Positions 16,275 to 26,041 of a stretch of DNA of 64,000 nt are shown one piece after another (the stretch's first letter is position 1; each line of letters opens with the position of its first letter). Position numbers and translations under genes: made by a program. The notes beneath the pieces were generated by a model. That model did not search any database. It was not told the DNA's origin and saw only the letters and a program-made list of their open reading frames with translations. This DNA is from Tropicimonas sp047971885 (GTDB lineage: Bacteria > Pseudomonadota > Alphaproteobacteria > Rhodobacterales > Rhodobacteraceae): contig NZ_JBKEAE010000124.1 in assembly GCF_047971885.1 (NCBI RefSeq), forward strand, positions 1-64,000, given 5' to 3'.

Positions 16275-17348
16275 ATGCACTCTGTTTCCATCCGTTCGCT
16301 CGACCTTCACTTCGGCGCTGTCAAGGTGCTGCAGAATCTCGATCTCGACATCCACGACGGTGAGTTTCTGGTGCTGCTCGGCTCGTCGGGCTGCGGCAAG
16401 TCCACGCTGCTCAACTGCATTGCCGGGCTGCTCGATGTCACCGACGGCCAGATCTTCATCAAGGACCGCAATGTGACCTGGCTGGAGCCCAGCGAACGCG
16501 GCATCGGCATGGTGTTCCAGTCCTATGCGCTCTACCCGCAGATGACGGTCGAGGGGAACCTATCCTTCGGGTTGCGCAATTCGGGCATGGCCAAGGACGA
16601 GATCGCCAAACGTGTGGCCCGCGCCGCCGAGATCCTGCAGATCGAGCCGCTTCTCAAGCGCAAGCCCGGCGCGCTTTCGGGCGGGCAGCGCCAGCGTGTC
16701 GCCATCGGGCGGGCGCTGGTACGCGATGTCGACGTGTTCCTGTTCGACGAACCGCTGTCGAACCTCGACGCCAAGCTGCGCGCCGACCTGCGGGTCGAGA
16801 TCAAGCGCCTGCACCAGCAGCTTGAAAACACCATGATCTACGTCACCCACGATCAGGTCGAGGCGATGACACTGGCCGACCGGATCGCGATCATGAAGGG
16901 TGGCCAGATCATGCAGCTTGCCAGCCCGGCGGAAATCTACAACAGGCCCGGCAACAGGTTCGTGGCCGATTTCATCGGCTCGCCGTCGATGAACTTCCTC
17001 GAGGGCGAGCTGCGCGACGGGCGGTTCAGTACCGGTGGCGAGGCGCTGGATACCACCGGATATCCGTTCGCCGGCGGCACGGCCCACGGGCCCGCCACCA
17101 TGGGTGTGCGCCCCGAGCACGTGGCGACCGATCACGCGCTCGAAGGACTGCCGATACAGGCCGATGTGGTGGTCGATCTGGTCGAGCCGATGGGATCCGA
17201 CACGCTGGTCTGGACCAAATTCGCCGGTCAGACCTTCCGCTTCCGGATGGACGGGCAGGCCGAGGTGCACGAGCGCGATACCATCCGCATCGGCATCGAT
17301 CCCACCAAGTCCTCGTTCTTCGACAAGGCGACGGAACTGCGACTATGA
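16275..17348 (+). CDS. Sugar ABC transporter ATP-binding protein (MalK/UgpC-like)
   Basis: 357 aa. All ATPase motifs are intact: Walker A GSSGCGKST (about residues 37-45), Q-loop VFQSYALYPQMT, signature LSGGQRQR, Walker B VFLFDEPLSNLD and the switch His in YVTHDQ. The C-terminal portion (from about 235) is the OB-fold TOBE domain seen in MalK/UgpC proteins that energise CUT1 importers (SPSMNFLEGEL, MGVRPEHV). It therefore completes the transporter. The stop overlaps the start of the GH2 gene (ATGA). Confidence 0.95.
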   Translation: MHSVSIRSLDLHFGAVKVLQNLDLDIHDGEFLVLLGSSGCGKSTLLNCIAGLLDVTDGQIFIKDRNVTWLEPSERGIGMVFQSYALYPQMTVEGNLSFGLRNSGMAKDEIAKRVARAAEILQIEPLLKRKPGALSGGQRQRVAIGRALVRDVDVFLFDEPLSNLDAKLRADLRVEIKRLHQQLENTMIYVTHDQVEAMTLADRIAIMKGGQIMQLASPAEIYNRPGNRFVADFIGSPSMNFLEGELRDGRFSTGGEALDTTGYPFAGGTAHGPATMGVRPEHVATDHALEGLPIQADVVVDLVEPMGSDTLVWTKFAGQTFRFRMDGQAEVHERDTIRIGIDPTKSSFFDKATELRL

Positions 17349-19777
17349 CCCATTCGGCCCATGCCGGCGAGATCGATCTCGCCGGTCGCTGGTCGGCGAC
17401 CGATGCCTACCGGAAATACACGTTCGACATGACGCTTCCCGGCGATGTTGTCACCGCGCTGCATGCCGCCGGCAAAATCCCCGAACCCTACTGGGGGCGC
17501 AACGAATACGGGTTGCGCTGGATTTGCGAGCGCGACTGGATCCTGACGCGCGAGATCGACCTGGAACGGACCGATCTGGTGCTTGTGGCAGGCGAGATCG
17601 ACACCGTGGCCACCATCCGCATCAACGATATGGTGGTGCTGGAAACGCAGAACGCCTTTCGCACCTATCGCGCGGATATCTCGGGCGCGGCGGTGGTGGG
17701 GCGGAACCGGATCGAAATCCGCCTCGCCTCGATCACCCGCGAATGCGAGGAACGGCAGGCGGCACAGCCGTTCTTTATCCCCGATCACGGCGAAAACTCT
17801 CCGATCCGCAACGGAAACATGCTGCGCAAGCCGCAATGCGATTTCGGCTGGGACTGGAATATCGCGCTGGCGCCGGTCGGTGTCTATGGAACGTTGTCGC
17901 TGGAACCCGCCGAACCGATGCGGATCGACAGGCTGGCGATTTCGCAGGATCATTCCGGCCCCGGGGTGGTTCTGCGCGTGGCCGCCCACCTGCAGGGAGC
18001 GGCTGGGAGCGATACGCCGGACCTGTGGTTCGATTTCGGTGGTGAAACGCGGACCATGCAGGTTCCGGCCGGAATCGCCGACCCGGTTGTCACCTGCGAA
18101 TTCCGTATCGCGGAGCCGACGCTCTGGTGGCCGGCGGGTCATGGCGCGCAGGCGCTGACCGATCTCGATGTGACCTTCGGGGCGCAGCGCGAGCACCGGC
18201 GGATCGGGCTTCGCCGGATCGAACTGGAAAGCGCGCCCGACGAAATCGGCCGCAGCTTTGTTATCCGGGTCAACGGGCGGCCGATCTTCTGCAAGGGGGC
18301 AAGCTGGATTCCGGCCGATGCACTGGCGGGCCGGATCGAGCCCGAACAGGTGCGCGATCTGCTGCACTCGGCGGTCGACGCCAACATGAACATGATCCGT
18401 ATCTGGGGCGGCGGCCGATACGAGCCCACCTGGCTGCACGACATGTGCGACGAACTGGGCCTGCTGATATGGCAGGATTTCATGTTCGCCTGCAATCTCT
18501 ACCCGTCGACCCCCGATTTCCTGACCGAGGTCGAGGCCGAGGTGCGCGATGCGGTCGCCCGCCTGCACCACCATGCCTCGACGGCGCTTTGGTGCGGCGA
18601 CAACGAACTGGTGGGGGCGCTTACCTGGTTCGAGGAAAGCCGGCGCGACCGCGACCGGTACCTCGTCAATTACGACCGGCTGAACCGTGCCATCGAGACC
18701 ACCCTGCGCGAGACCGATCCTGCGGCGGTGTGGTGGCCGTCCTCTCCCACGCCCGGCCCGCTTTCGTTCGGCGACGCATGGCACGACGATACCTCGGGCG
18801 ACATGCATTTCTGGTCGGTCTGGCACGAGGGGCGCGATTTCGAACATTACCGGGATGTGCAGCCGCGCTTCTGCTCGGAATTCGGTTTCCAGTCCTATCC
18901 GTCGATGGATGTGATCCGGAGCTTCGCGGCGCCGCAGGAATTCAACATCTCCGATCCGGTCTTCGAAAGCCATCAGAAGAACCGGGGTGGCAATGCGCGC
19001 ATTGCGGAAACCATGTTCCGCTATTTCCGCTTTCCGATGGATTTCGGGAATTTCGTCTATCTCAGCCAGGTCCAGCAGGGGCTGGCGATTCACACCGCTG
19101 TCAGCTATTGGCGCGGCGTCAAGCCGCGCTGCATGGGCACGCTGATCTGGCAGCTCAACGACACCTGGCCCGTCTGCTCGTGGTCGTCGCTCGATTATGG
19201 CGGTGGCTGGAAGCTGATGCACCACATGGCGAAAAAGTTCTTCGCCCCGGTGATCGTCTCGGCGGTTCCCGAGGGGGATAGCCTCGTCCTGAGGGCGGCG
19301 AACGACGGGGCGGAAACGCTGAGCATCGATGTCGAGGTGTTCGCCCTGGCGATGGATGGCGGCCAGCGTCCGCTTGGCGAAGCGCGCGCCACCGTTGCAC
19401 CCGATGCCGCGACCGAAGTGTTTCGCACCGCGGATCTGCGCGCGGACGAGATGCTGCTTTTCCGCTGGATCCTGCCCGACGGCAGCGCCGGCTTCGATCA
19501 TTTCGCGCCGGCACCCTACAAGACCTTCGGCCTTGAGGCGCCGAACATCGCCATCGAGACAACCGACGCGCCCGACGGGCTGACGATCCGGCTGACCTCG
19601 GAAAAGCCGGCCTTTTTCGTGGCACTCGAATCCGATGTTCCGGGGCGTTTCTCCGACAACGGTTTCCTGCTTCTGCCGGGCATTCCGGCGGATATCCGCT
19701 TTACACCCAGAGATCCCGGCGCCCGGCCGAACCTGACGATCCGGGATCTCCACTCGGCCACCTGCAATGCGGGCTGA
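17345..19777 (+). CDS. Glycoside hydrolase family 2, beta-mannosidase-like
   Basis: 810 aa, cytoplasmic (no signal peptide), coupled by ATGA to the transporter ATPase. The GH2 layout is visible: sugar-binding beta domain (about 1-180), Ig-like domain, then the TIM barrel from about 290. The barrel has MIRIWGGGRYEPTW, IWQDFMFACNLYP, the acid/base Glu421 in WCGDNELVGA, and the nucleophile Glu512 in FCSEFGFQSYPS. The WCG-(D/N)-NE form and FMFAC motif favour beta-mannosidase over beta-galactosidase or glucuronidase. It would release mannose (or a related sugar) from the non-reducing end of imported oligosaccharides. The activity is inferred from sequence type. Confidence 0.88.
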   Translation: MTHSAHAGEIDLAGRWSATDAYRKYTFDMTLPGDVVTALHAAGKIPEPYWGRNEYGLRWICERDWILTREIDLERTDLVLVAGEIDTVATIRINDMVVLETQNAFRTYRADISGAAVVGRNRIEIRLASITRECEERQAAQPFFIPDHGENSPIRNGNMLRKPQCDFGWDWNIALAPVGVYGTLSLEPAEPMRIDRLAISQDHSGPGVVLRVAAHLQGAAGSDTPDLWFDFGGETRTMQVPAGIADPVVTCEFRIAEPTLWWPAGHGAQALTDLDVTFGAQREHRRIGLRRIELESAPDEIGRSFVIRVNGRPIFCKGASWIPADALAGRIEPEQVRDLLHSAVDANMNMIRIWGGGRYEPTWLHDMCDELGLLIWQDFMFACNLYPSTPDFLTEVEAEVRDAVARLHHHASTALWCGDNELVGALTWFEESRRDRDRYLVNYDRLNRAIETTLRETDPAAVWWPSSPTPGPLSFGDAWHDDTSGDMHFWSVWHEGRDFEHYRDVQPRFCSEFGFQSYPSMDVIRSFAAPQEFNISDPVFESHQKNRGGNARIAETMFRYFRFPMDFGNFVYLSQVQQGLAIHTAVSYWRGVKPRCMGTLIWQLNDTWPVCSWSSLDYGGGWKLMHHMAKKFFAPVIVSAVPEGDSLVLRAANDGAETLSIDVEVFALAMDGGQRPLGEARATVAPDAATEVFRTADLRADEMLLFRWILPDGSAGFDHFAPAPYKTFGLEAPNIAIETTDAPDGLTIRLTSEKPAFFVALESDVPGRFSDNGFLLLPGIPADIRFTPRDPGARPNLTIRDLHSATCNAG

Positions 19778-19800
19778 CCCGCAGCACGAAAGGACACGCC

Positions 19801-20553
19801 ATGCGTGATTTCTCCTACCAGCTCTATTCCTCGCGCAATTTCGGCCCGCTGCCGGATACGCTCAAGATGGTGGCCGATCTCGGCTACACGCAGGTCGAGG
19901 GATACGGCGCGCTCTACGCCGGGCTCGACGATCTTGGAAAACTGAAGGCTGATCTTGCCCGGAACGGATTGGCCATGCCGACGGGACACTTCGGTTTCGA
20001 CATGGTGCGTGACGATCCCGCCCGCACCATCGACATCGCCCGCGAGCTTGACATGGCCGCCGTCATCGTGCCGTTCCTGCCGCCCGACCGGCGCCCCGCC
20101 GATGCCGCCGGATGGCGCGCCTTCGGCGCCGCGCTGGCCGAAGCGGGCAAGCCGGTCCGCGATGCGGGCTTCGCCTATGGCTGGCACAACCACGCCTTCG
20201 AATTCGAGGCATTGCCCGACGGGTCGCTGCCGCTCGATCTGATACTGGCCGACAACGATGTCGCGCTCGAGCTCGATCTGGCCTGGGCACAGGTCGCCGG
20301 CCGGTCGCCGGCGGAACTGGTACGCGAACATTCTGACCGGCTGATCGCCGTGCACCTTAAGGATCGCGCCTCCGAAGGCCAGAATGCCGACGAGGACGGC
20401 TGGGCCGATGTGGGCCATGGGGTGATGGACTGGGATACGATCATCCCGGCGGTCGATGCATCCGCCGCCCGCTTCCTTGTGGTGGAACACGACAATCCGA
20501 AGGACGATGCGCGGTTTGCCAGCCGCTCCATCGCCACCGCAAAGACGTTCTGA
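19801..20553 (+). CDS. Sugar phosphate isomerase/epimerase (TIM barrel)
   Basis: 250 aa, one AP-endonuclease-2/xylose-isomerase-like TIM barrel domain. Likely metal ligands are visible in order: Glu in YTQVEGYGAL, His in YGWHNHAFEFE, Asp in LELDLAWAQ, His in IAVHLKDR and Glu in FLVVEHD. The start ATG follows GAAAGGACA. Members of this family interconvert keto and aldo sugars or act on inositol-type compounds. Next to a Gfo/Idh/MocA oxidoreductase it probably forms part of an oxidation/isomerisation route for the released sugar. The substrate is unknown. Confidence 0.85.
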   Translation: MRDFSYQLYSSRNFGPLPDTLKMVADLGYTQVEGYGALYAGLDDLGKLKADLARNGLAMPTGHFGFDMVRDDPARTIDIARELDMAAVIVPFLPPDRRPADAAGWRAFGAALAEAGKPVRDAGFAYGWHNHAFEFEALPDGSLPLDLILADNDVALELDLAWAQVAGRSPAELVREHSDRLIAVHLKDRASEGQNADEDGWADVGHGVMDWDTIIPAVDASAARFLVVEHDNPKDDARFASRSIATAKTF

Positions 20554-20564
20554 GGAAACCCATC

Positions 20565-21704
20565 ATGACCAATCTGGGTGTCGGCATCATCGGATGCGGC
20601 AACATTTCGACCGCCTATCTGACACTTGCGCCCCTGTTCAGGGGACTGGAAATGCGGGCGGTGGCGGATATCAACGCCGAGGCCGTCGCGGCGCGTGCCG
20701 GGGAATTCGGTGTGCGGGCGTATACGGTCGACGAACTTCTCGATGCCGACGATATCGACGTCATCGTCAACCTCACCATACCGGATGCGCATTTTTCGGT
20801 ATCGGCGGCGATCCTCGAAGCCGGCAAGCATGTCTATTCGGAAAAGCCGTTCGTTCTTTCGCTGGACAAGGGCGAGGCGCTGCACAAGCTGGCTGCCGGG
20901 CGCGGGTTGCGCGTGGGCTCGGCGCCCGACACGTTCCTTGGCGGCAGCCATCAGCAGGCGCGCGCCCTGATCGACGGCGATGCCATCGGCCGCATCACAT
21001 CGGGCACCGCCCATGTGATGAGCCGGGGCATGGAGGCATGGCATCCCAACCCCGGCTTCTTCTTCCAGCCCGGCGGCGGGCCGGTGCTGGATCTGGGCCC
21101 CTACTACATCACCAATCTGGTGCAGCTTCTGGGGCCGGTCAGGCGGGTGGCGGCGCTGTCTTCGGCGGCGTTCCACACCCGGACCATCGGCACCGGGCCG
21201 CTGGCCGGTCAGGCGGTACCGGTAAACACGCCGACGACGATCCACGCCCTGCTCGAATTCGTCTCGGGCGCCAGCATCACCTTTTCGTCGAGTTGGGATG
21301 TTTCCGCCCATCGTCACGCGCCAATGGAACTCTACGGGACCGGCGGCAGCCTTTTCGTGCCCGATCCGAACTTCTTCGGCGGTGCGCTGGAAATGGCCGG
21401 CGGGGATCGTGTCATCCGGCCGGTCGAAGCGTGGCAGCACCCCTTCGGCATCCCCAACGAAGAAAAGGATGGTGTCTGGCGCGCCAATTATCGGGTTGCC
21501 GGGCTGGCCGACATGGCGGCGGCAATTGCGCAGGGGCGCCCGCACCGCTGTTCGCTGGAGCTTGCGCTGCATGTGATCGACGTGATGACATCGATCCTGA
21601 AATCGGGCGAGGCCGGCGCGTTTGTCGATCTTTCGACCACCTGCGACCGCCCCGAGGTGCTGCTGCCCGAAGAGGCGGCATCGCTGCTCAGGGCGGCGCC
21701 GTGA
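20565..21704 (+). CDS. Gfo/Idh/MocA-family NAD(P)-dependent oxidoreductase
   Basis: 379 aa. The N-terminal Rossmann domain opens NLGVGIIGCGNISTAYL with the GxGxxS/T nucleotide signature. SEKPFVLSLDKGEAL contains the conserved EKP of the family, and the C-terminal domain follows from about residue 130 (GGGPVLDLGPYYI). These enzymes oxidise sugars or cyclitols or rearrange glycosides through a keto intermediate. It lies 11 nt after the isomerase gene and overlaps the GH43 gene, so the three are made together. A direct role in opening the glycosidic bond by an oxidative route is possible but not shown. Confidence 0.88.
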   Translation: MTNLGVGIIGCGNISTAYLTLAPLFRGLEMRAVADINAEAVAARAGEFGVRAYTVDELLDADDIDVIVNLTIPDAHFSVSAAILEAGKHVYSEKPFVLSLDKGEALHKLAAGRGLRVGSAPDTFLGGSHQQARALIDGDAIGRITSGTAHVMSRGMEAWHPNPGFFFQPGGGPVLDLGPYYITNLVQLLGPVRRVAALSSAAFHTRTIGTGPLAGQAVPVNTPTTIHALLEFVSGASITFSSSWDVSAHRHAPMELYGTGGSLFVPDPNFFGGALEMAGGDRVIRPVEAWQHPFGIPNEEKDGVWRANYRVAGLADMAAAIAQGRPHRCSLELALHVIDVMTSILKSGEAGAFVDLSTTCDRPEVLLPEEAASLLRAAP

Positions 21705-23293
21705 TCCGCAACCCCATCCTGCCCGGCTTCAACCCCGACCCGTCGATCTGCCGGGTCGGGGAGGATTACTACATCGCCACCTCGACCTTCGAATGGTACC
21801 CGGGGGTTCAGATCCACCATTCGCGCGATCTGGTGAACTGGCGGCTGGTGGCCCGGCCGCTCAACCGGCCATCGCAACTCGACCTGCGGGGAAACCCGGA
21901 TTCGGGGGGTGTCTGGGCGCCATGCCTCAGCCACGCCGACGGCAGGTTCTGGCTGGTTTACACGGATGTCAGGCGTCTGGGCGGAAGCTTCAAGGACACG
22001 CATAACTACATCGTCACCTGCGAAACCGTCGACGGCGACTGGTCCGACCCCGTCCATGTCAATTCCAACGGGTTCGATCCGTCGCTTTTCCACGATGACG
22101 ATGGCCGCAAGTGGTTCGTGGTGCTGCAATGGAACCACCGCGGACCGGGTAGCGGCGCCAACCCCGCCAATGCCTCGTTCGACGGCATCCTGCTTCAGGA
22201 ATGGCACCCCGAAATGGGCCTGACAGGCGGTATCACCCGGATATTCGACGGCTCGCCACTGGGCCTGACCGAGGGGCCGCATCTGTTCAAACGCAACGGA
22301 TATTACTACCTGACCACGGCCGAGGGGGGCACAGGTTACAACCATGCCATCACCATGGCCCGGTCACGCGATATTCGCGGCCCCTACGAGTTGCATCCCG
22401 ACAGGCACCTGCTGACTGCGGCGGGTGTGGCGGAATATCCGATCCAGCGCACCGGGCACGGGCAATATGTCGAAACGCCGGACGGTCAGGTCTATCACAG
22501 CTTTCTGATGGGGCGGCCGCTGCCCGGACGCTATTGCCCGCTGGGGCGTGAGAGTGGCATTGAGCGTTGCGTCTGGCGCGACGACTGGCTCTATCTCGAA
22601 GCGGGCGGTCTGGTGGTTCGGCAGGAGCTTCCCGGCCTTGTCGATGTCGCGCCGGCGCCCCGGCTGCCCTCGGTCACGGATTTCGCCGACGGAAAGCTGC
22701 CGGGTGAATTCCAGTGGCTGCGCACGCCCTTTCCCGAGCGGCTGTTCCGGGTCGAACCCGGTGCGCTGGTGCTGACCGGGCGCGAGAGCGTCGGCAGCTG
22801 GTTCGAGCAGGCGCTGGTCGCCCGGCGGCAGGAGGATTTCACCTATCGCGCCGAGACGACGCTCGATTTCGCGCCGGAGACCTGGCAGCAGGCCGCCGGG
22901 CTGACAACCTATTACAATCGCTACAAGTTTCACTGCCTGCTGCTGACAGAGGAGCCGGGTATCGGCCGCTGTCTCGTTACCGCCTCGTGCCTGGGGGATT
23001 ACCCGGACGGCAAGTTGACCTACCGGCTCGACGATGCCGTGCCGCTTGCCGAGGGGCCGGTGGAGATGGCTGTCGAGGTCGACCGTGCGGTCCAGCGGTT
23101 CTTCTGGCGGCAGGGCGGCGACTGGCAGGCGGCGGGTCCGGAACTGGACGCGTGGCTGATCTCGGACGAGGGCCCGCCAGGCGAGCACGGATCGTTCACC
23201 GGCGCCTTCGTCGGGATGCTGGCCTTCGATATCACCGGTCACGGCAGGGAGGCGCGCTTTACCCGGTTCGCCTATCGCCCAGGCGACGGGTGA
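21701..23293 (+). CDS. Glycoside hydrolase family 43, beta-xylosidase/arabinofuranosidase-like
   Basis: 530 aa starting at the GTG that overlaps the previous stop (GTGA); MIRNPILPGFNPDPSICRVG is the standard GH43 N-terminus. The five-bladed propeller carries the three acidic residues: base Asp13 (GFNPDPSI), modulator Asp126 (GFDPSLFHDDDG) and acid Glu191 (LTEGPHLFK). From about residue 325 a beta-sandwich domain follows (FQWLRTPFPERLF, YYNRYKFHCLLL), as in XynB-type beta-xylosidases. No signal peptide, so it acts on imported oligosaccharides in the cytoplasm. Its presence suggests the substrate contains xylose or arabinose, or that the locus has broad specificity. Confidence 0.9.
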   Translation: MIRNPILPGFNPDPSICRVGEDYYIATSTFEWYPGVQIHHSRDLVNWRLVARPLNRPSQLDLRGNPDSGGVWAPCLSHADGRFWLVYTDVRRLGGSFKDTHNYIVTCETVDGDWSDPVHVNSNGFDPSLFHDDDGRKWFVVLQWNHRGPGSGANPANASFDGILLQEWHPEMGLTGGITRIFDGSPLGLTEGPHLFKRNGYYYLTTAEGGTGYNHAITMARSRDIRGPYELHPDRHLLTAAGVAEYPIQRTGHGQYVETPDGQVYHSFLMGRPLPGRYCPLGRESGIERCVWRDDWLYLEAGGLVVRQELPGLVDVAPAPRLPSVTDFADGKLPGEFQWLRTPFPERLFRVEPGALVLTGRESVGSWFEQALVARRQEDFTYRAETTLDFAPETWQQAAGLTTYYNRYKFHCLLLTEEPGIGRCLVTASCLGDYPDGKLTYRLDDAVPLAEGPVEMAVEVDRAVQRFFWRQGGDWQAAGPELDAWLISDEGPPGEHGSFTGAFVGMLAFDITGHGREARFTRFAYRPGDG

Positions 23294-23402
23294 TCGCCGC
23301 CCGCTACCAGTGTGCCCCGTTTCCGGAACCGGGGTGCCGGATACGAGTTGTCTGTGCTGTCCGCATGTGTGCGGTCGCCGCACCCCGAAGAGGAGATGTC
23401 AA

Positions 23403-25862
23403 ATGAAAAACCGATCGTCTGACAGGACCGCCGCCGAACTGGCGGGGGAAATGACCCTGGAAGAGCAGGTATCGATCCTGTCCGGGCAGGATTTCTGGTC
23501 GGTCAACCCGATCGGACGGCTGGAAATCGGAACGCTGCGGGTAACCGACGGGCCGAATGGCGCGCGCGGCGGCGGCGGGTTGGTCGGCGGGGTCAGATCG
23601 GCGGCCTTTCCGGTCGGGATCTCGATCGGCGCGACATGGGATCCCGCGCTTGCGGGCGAGATTGGCGCTGCCATCGCCGACGAGGTAAAGGCGAAGGGCG
23701 CGCATGTCTCGCTGGCGCCGACGGTCAATATCCATCGCTCGGTGACCAACGGGCGCAATTTCGAATGCTATTCCGAGGATCCGGAACTGACCGCCGCGCT
23801 GGCGGTCGGGTATATCGCGGGCATGCAGGCGCAGGGTGTTTCGGCGACGATCAAGCATTTCGCCGGCAACGAAAGCGAGATCCAGCGTACCACCATGAAC
23901 TCGGAGATCGACGAGCGCAGCTTGCGCGAGATCTATCTGCGCACGTTCGAGGATGCGGTGAAGAAGGCCGGAACCTGGGGGGTGATGTCCTCTTACAACC
24001 GTCTGAACGGGGTATTTGCCTCGGAGAGCGAATGGCTGCTGACCGAGGTCCTGCGCGGCGACTGGGGATATGACGGCATCGTCATGTCGGACTGGTTCGG
24101 CTCGCATTCGACGGCGCCGACGGTGAATGCGGGGCTCGACCTGGAAATGCCGGGGCCGACACGTGATCGCGGCGACAAGCTGATCGCGGCTGTCGAAGCC
24201 GCCTCGGTGACCAGGCAAACCATTGCCGCCAGCGCCGAAGCGGTGCTGAAACTCATGGAGCGGGTCGGGTCGCTGGACGATCATCGCCCGTTCGAAGAGC
24301 GGGAAAACGACCGTCCCGAAACCCGCGCCCTGATCCGCAGGGCGGGTGCCGCGGGAACGGTTCTGCTCAAGAATGACGGGATACTTCCCCTGCCGGCATC
24401 CGGCGGCAGGATTGCGGTGATCGGCCCGAACGCCAGGGTGGCCCGGATCATGGGCGGCGGTTCGGCGCAACTCAACCCCTACTACAGCGTCTCGCCCTGG
24501 GACGGACTGGCGGCACGTCTGGGCGAGGACAGGCTGCTTTACGCGCAAGGGTGTACCAACCACCGCTGGGAGCCGCTCTGGCACGCCGATATCAGGGTCG
24601 AGTATTTCGACAATCCGCGATTCGAGGGCGCGCCGGCCCATACCGAGACCATGACCGCGTCCGAGGCGTTCTGGGTGCCGCCACTTGCCGAGGGAAAGGT
24701 CGATCCGCACCGGTTTTCGGTTCGCATGACCGGCACCTATACCGCCGGGGTGACGGGCGTGCACCGCTTCGGTATCCATGCGGCGGGCCTGTCGAAGATG
24801 CTGGTCGATGGTGAGGTGGTTGCCGATGCCGCGACGCACTGGACGCGGGGGCGCACCTTCTTCGAGGAGGGCTGCGACGAGGTTGTCGGCGAAAAGGTGC
24901 TGGAAGCGGGCACCGACCATACCGTCACCATCGAGTTCGCGGCGCGGGAAGGTACAACGCTGATGATCGCGGCACTGCGCGCCGGGATCGGCGTACCGAT
25001 GGGCAACGCCGATATCGCCGAGGCGGCACGGATCGCCGGCGAGGCCGAAACGGTGATCGTCTTTGTCGGCCGGTCGGGCGAATGGGATACCGAGGGCTCC
25101 GACCTCGAGAACATCACCCTGCCGGGGCGGCAGAACGAACTGGTCGAAGCGGTTCTGGCCGCCAATCCGCGCACCATTGTCGTCCTGCAGACGGGCGGGC
25201 CGGTCGAAATGCCGTGGGTGGCGCAAACGCCGGCGATCCTTCAGGCGTGGTATCCCGGGCAGGAGGCGGGCAATGCGATTGCCGATGTTCTTTTCGGCGA
25301 TGCCGAACCGGGCGGCCGCCTGCCGCAGACCTTTCCCGTGCGCTGGGAAGACAACCCCACCTGGAGCGCCGATCCCGAGGTCTATCCCGGGCGTGACGGA
25401 AAGGTGCGCTACCGGGAGGGCGTCTTCATCGGCTACCGGCATTACGACCGGGCGGGGATCGTTCCGCTCTTTGCCTTTGGCCACGGTCTTTCCTACATGA
25501 CGTTCGAGATGGGCGATCTGTCGGCCGTTCGGGACGGCGACACCGTACATGTCGCCGTGACGCTGCGGAATACCGGCCGGCGCAGGGGGTCCACGGTGGT
25601 GCAGATCTATGCCGGCGATATCGCGGCATCGGTCGACCGGCCGGTGCGCGAACTCAAGGCATTCGGAAAAGCCACCCTCGAACCGGGCGAAAGCCGCGCG
25701 ATGACGTTCGATCTCGGTCCCCGCGATTTTGCCTTCTTCGATGTGGCGAACCGGCTCTGGCGTGTCGAGACGGGCGATTTCACGATCGAGGCCGGGTTCT
25801 CGGCGGTCGATATCCGGGCGTCGGTGCGGGTTGCAATGCCGTCGATGACGCTCGCTGTCTGA
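23403..25862 (+). CDS. Glycoside hydrolase family 3 beta-glycosidase with inserted PA14-like domain
   Basis: 819 aa; the ATG at 23403 has GAGGAG upstream. Domain 1 (about 30-310) holds RVTDGPNGARGG, the KHFAGNESEIQR motif and the nucleophile Asp230 in IVMSDWFGSHST. Domain 2 (from about 320) has VLLKNDGILPL and the likely acid/base Glu564 in TEGSDLENI. A PA14-like segment is inserted at about 385-535. The C-terminal fibronectin-like domain starts near 700. This layout is typical of beta-glucosidases of the BglX/PA14 type. No signal peptide. It lies 109 nt after GH43 and would remove glucose or xylose from beta-linked oligosaccharides. Confidence 0.9.
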   Translation: MKNRSSDRTAAELAGEMTLEEQVSILSGQDFWSVNPIGRLEIGTLRVTDGPNGARGGGGLVGGVRSAAFPVGISIGATWDPALAGEIGAAIADEVKAKGAHVSLAPTVNIHRSVTNGRNFECYSEDPELTAALAVGYIAGMQAQGVSATIKHFAGNESEIQRTTMNSEIDERSLREIYLRTFEDAVKKAGTWGVMSSYNRLNGVFASESEWLLTEVLRGDWGYDGIVMSDWFGSHSTAPTVNAGLDLEMPGPTRDRGDKLIAAVEAASVTRQTIAASAEAVLKLMERVGSLDDHRPFEERENDRPETRALIRRAGAAGTVLLKNDGILPLPASGGRIAVIGPNARVARIMGGGSAQLNPYYSVSPWDGLAARLGEDRLLYAQGCTNHRWEPLWHADIRVEYFDNPRFEGAPAHTETMTASEAFWVPPLAEGKVDPHRFSVRMTGTYTAGVTGVHRFGIHAAGLSKMLVDGEVVADAATHWTRGRTFFEEGCDEVVGEKVLEAGTDHTVTIEFAAREGTTLMIAALRAGIGVPMGNADIAEAARIAGEAETVIVFVGRSGEWDTEGSDLENITLPGRQNELVEAVLAANPRTIVVLQTGGPVEMPWVAQTPAILQAWYPGQEAGNAIADVLFGDAEPGGRLPQTFPVRWEDNPTWSADPEVYPGRDGKVRYREGVFIGYRHYDRAGIVPLFAFGHGLSYMTFEMGDLSAVRDGDTVHVAVTLRNTGRRRGSTVVQIYAGDIAASVDRPVRELKAFGKATLEPGESRAMTFDLGPRDFAFFDVANRLWRVETGDFTIEAGFSAVDIRASVRVAMPSMTLAV

Positions 25863-25931
25863 CGCAGCTACGTTGCCGGGGAAAGCTGGCGTGTTCCGCC
25901 GGGCGGCGGGCCACGCCCTGCGATTTTCCAC

Positions 25932-25970
25932 TCGAACACCGGCTTTCGCGCCGGTCAGTGTGATGTTCGA
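25932..25970. terminator. Nested inverted repeat after the GH3 gene, possible operon end
   Basis: An inner ACCGGC-tttcgc-GCCGGT hairpin (25938-25955) lies inside outer arms TCGAACA (25932-25938) and TGTTCGA (25964-25970). It is 69 nt past the GH3 stop. There is no T run, so it is not a classical intrinsic terminator; it could be a processing end or a protein site. The rest of the 264-nt gap up to 26126 holds only the repeat described next. Confidence 0.35.
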
Positions 25971-26041
25971 GCCACTGCTTTTGCCGTGCAGGGCGATATT
26001 CCCGATCTTTTGCCGCATTGCAGAATTTGCATGGCGGTTCG

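Noticed and set aside
17228..19753. Long open frame on the minus strand (841 codons) opposite the GH2 gene
   Set aside because: It is a shadow of the GC-rich coding strand: full of Arg, Gly and His, no family motif, no ribosome site, while the plus strand encodes a complete GH2 enzyme.
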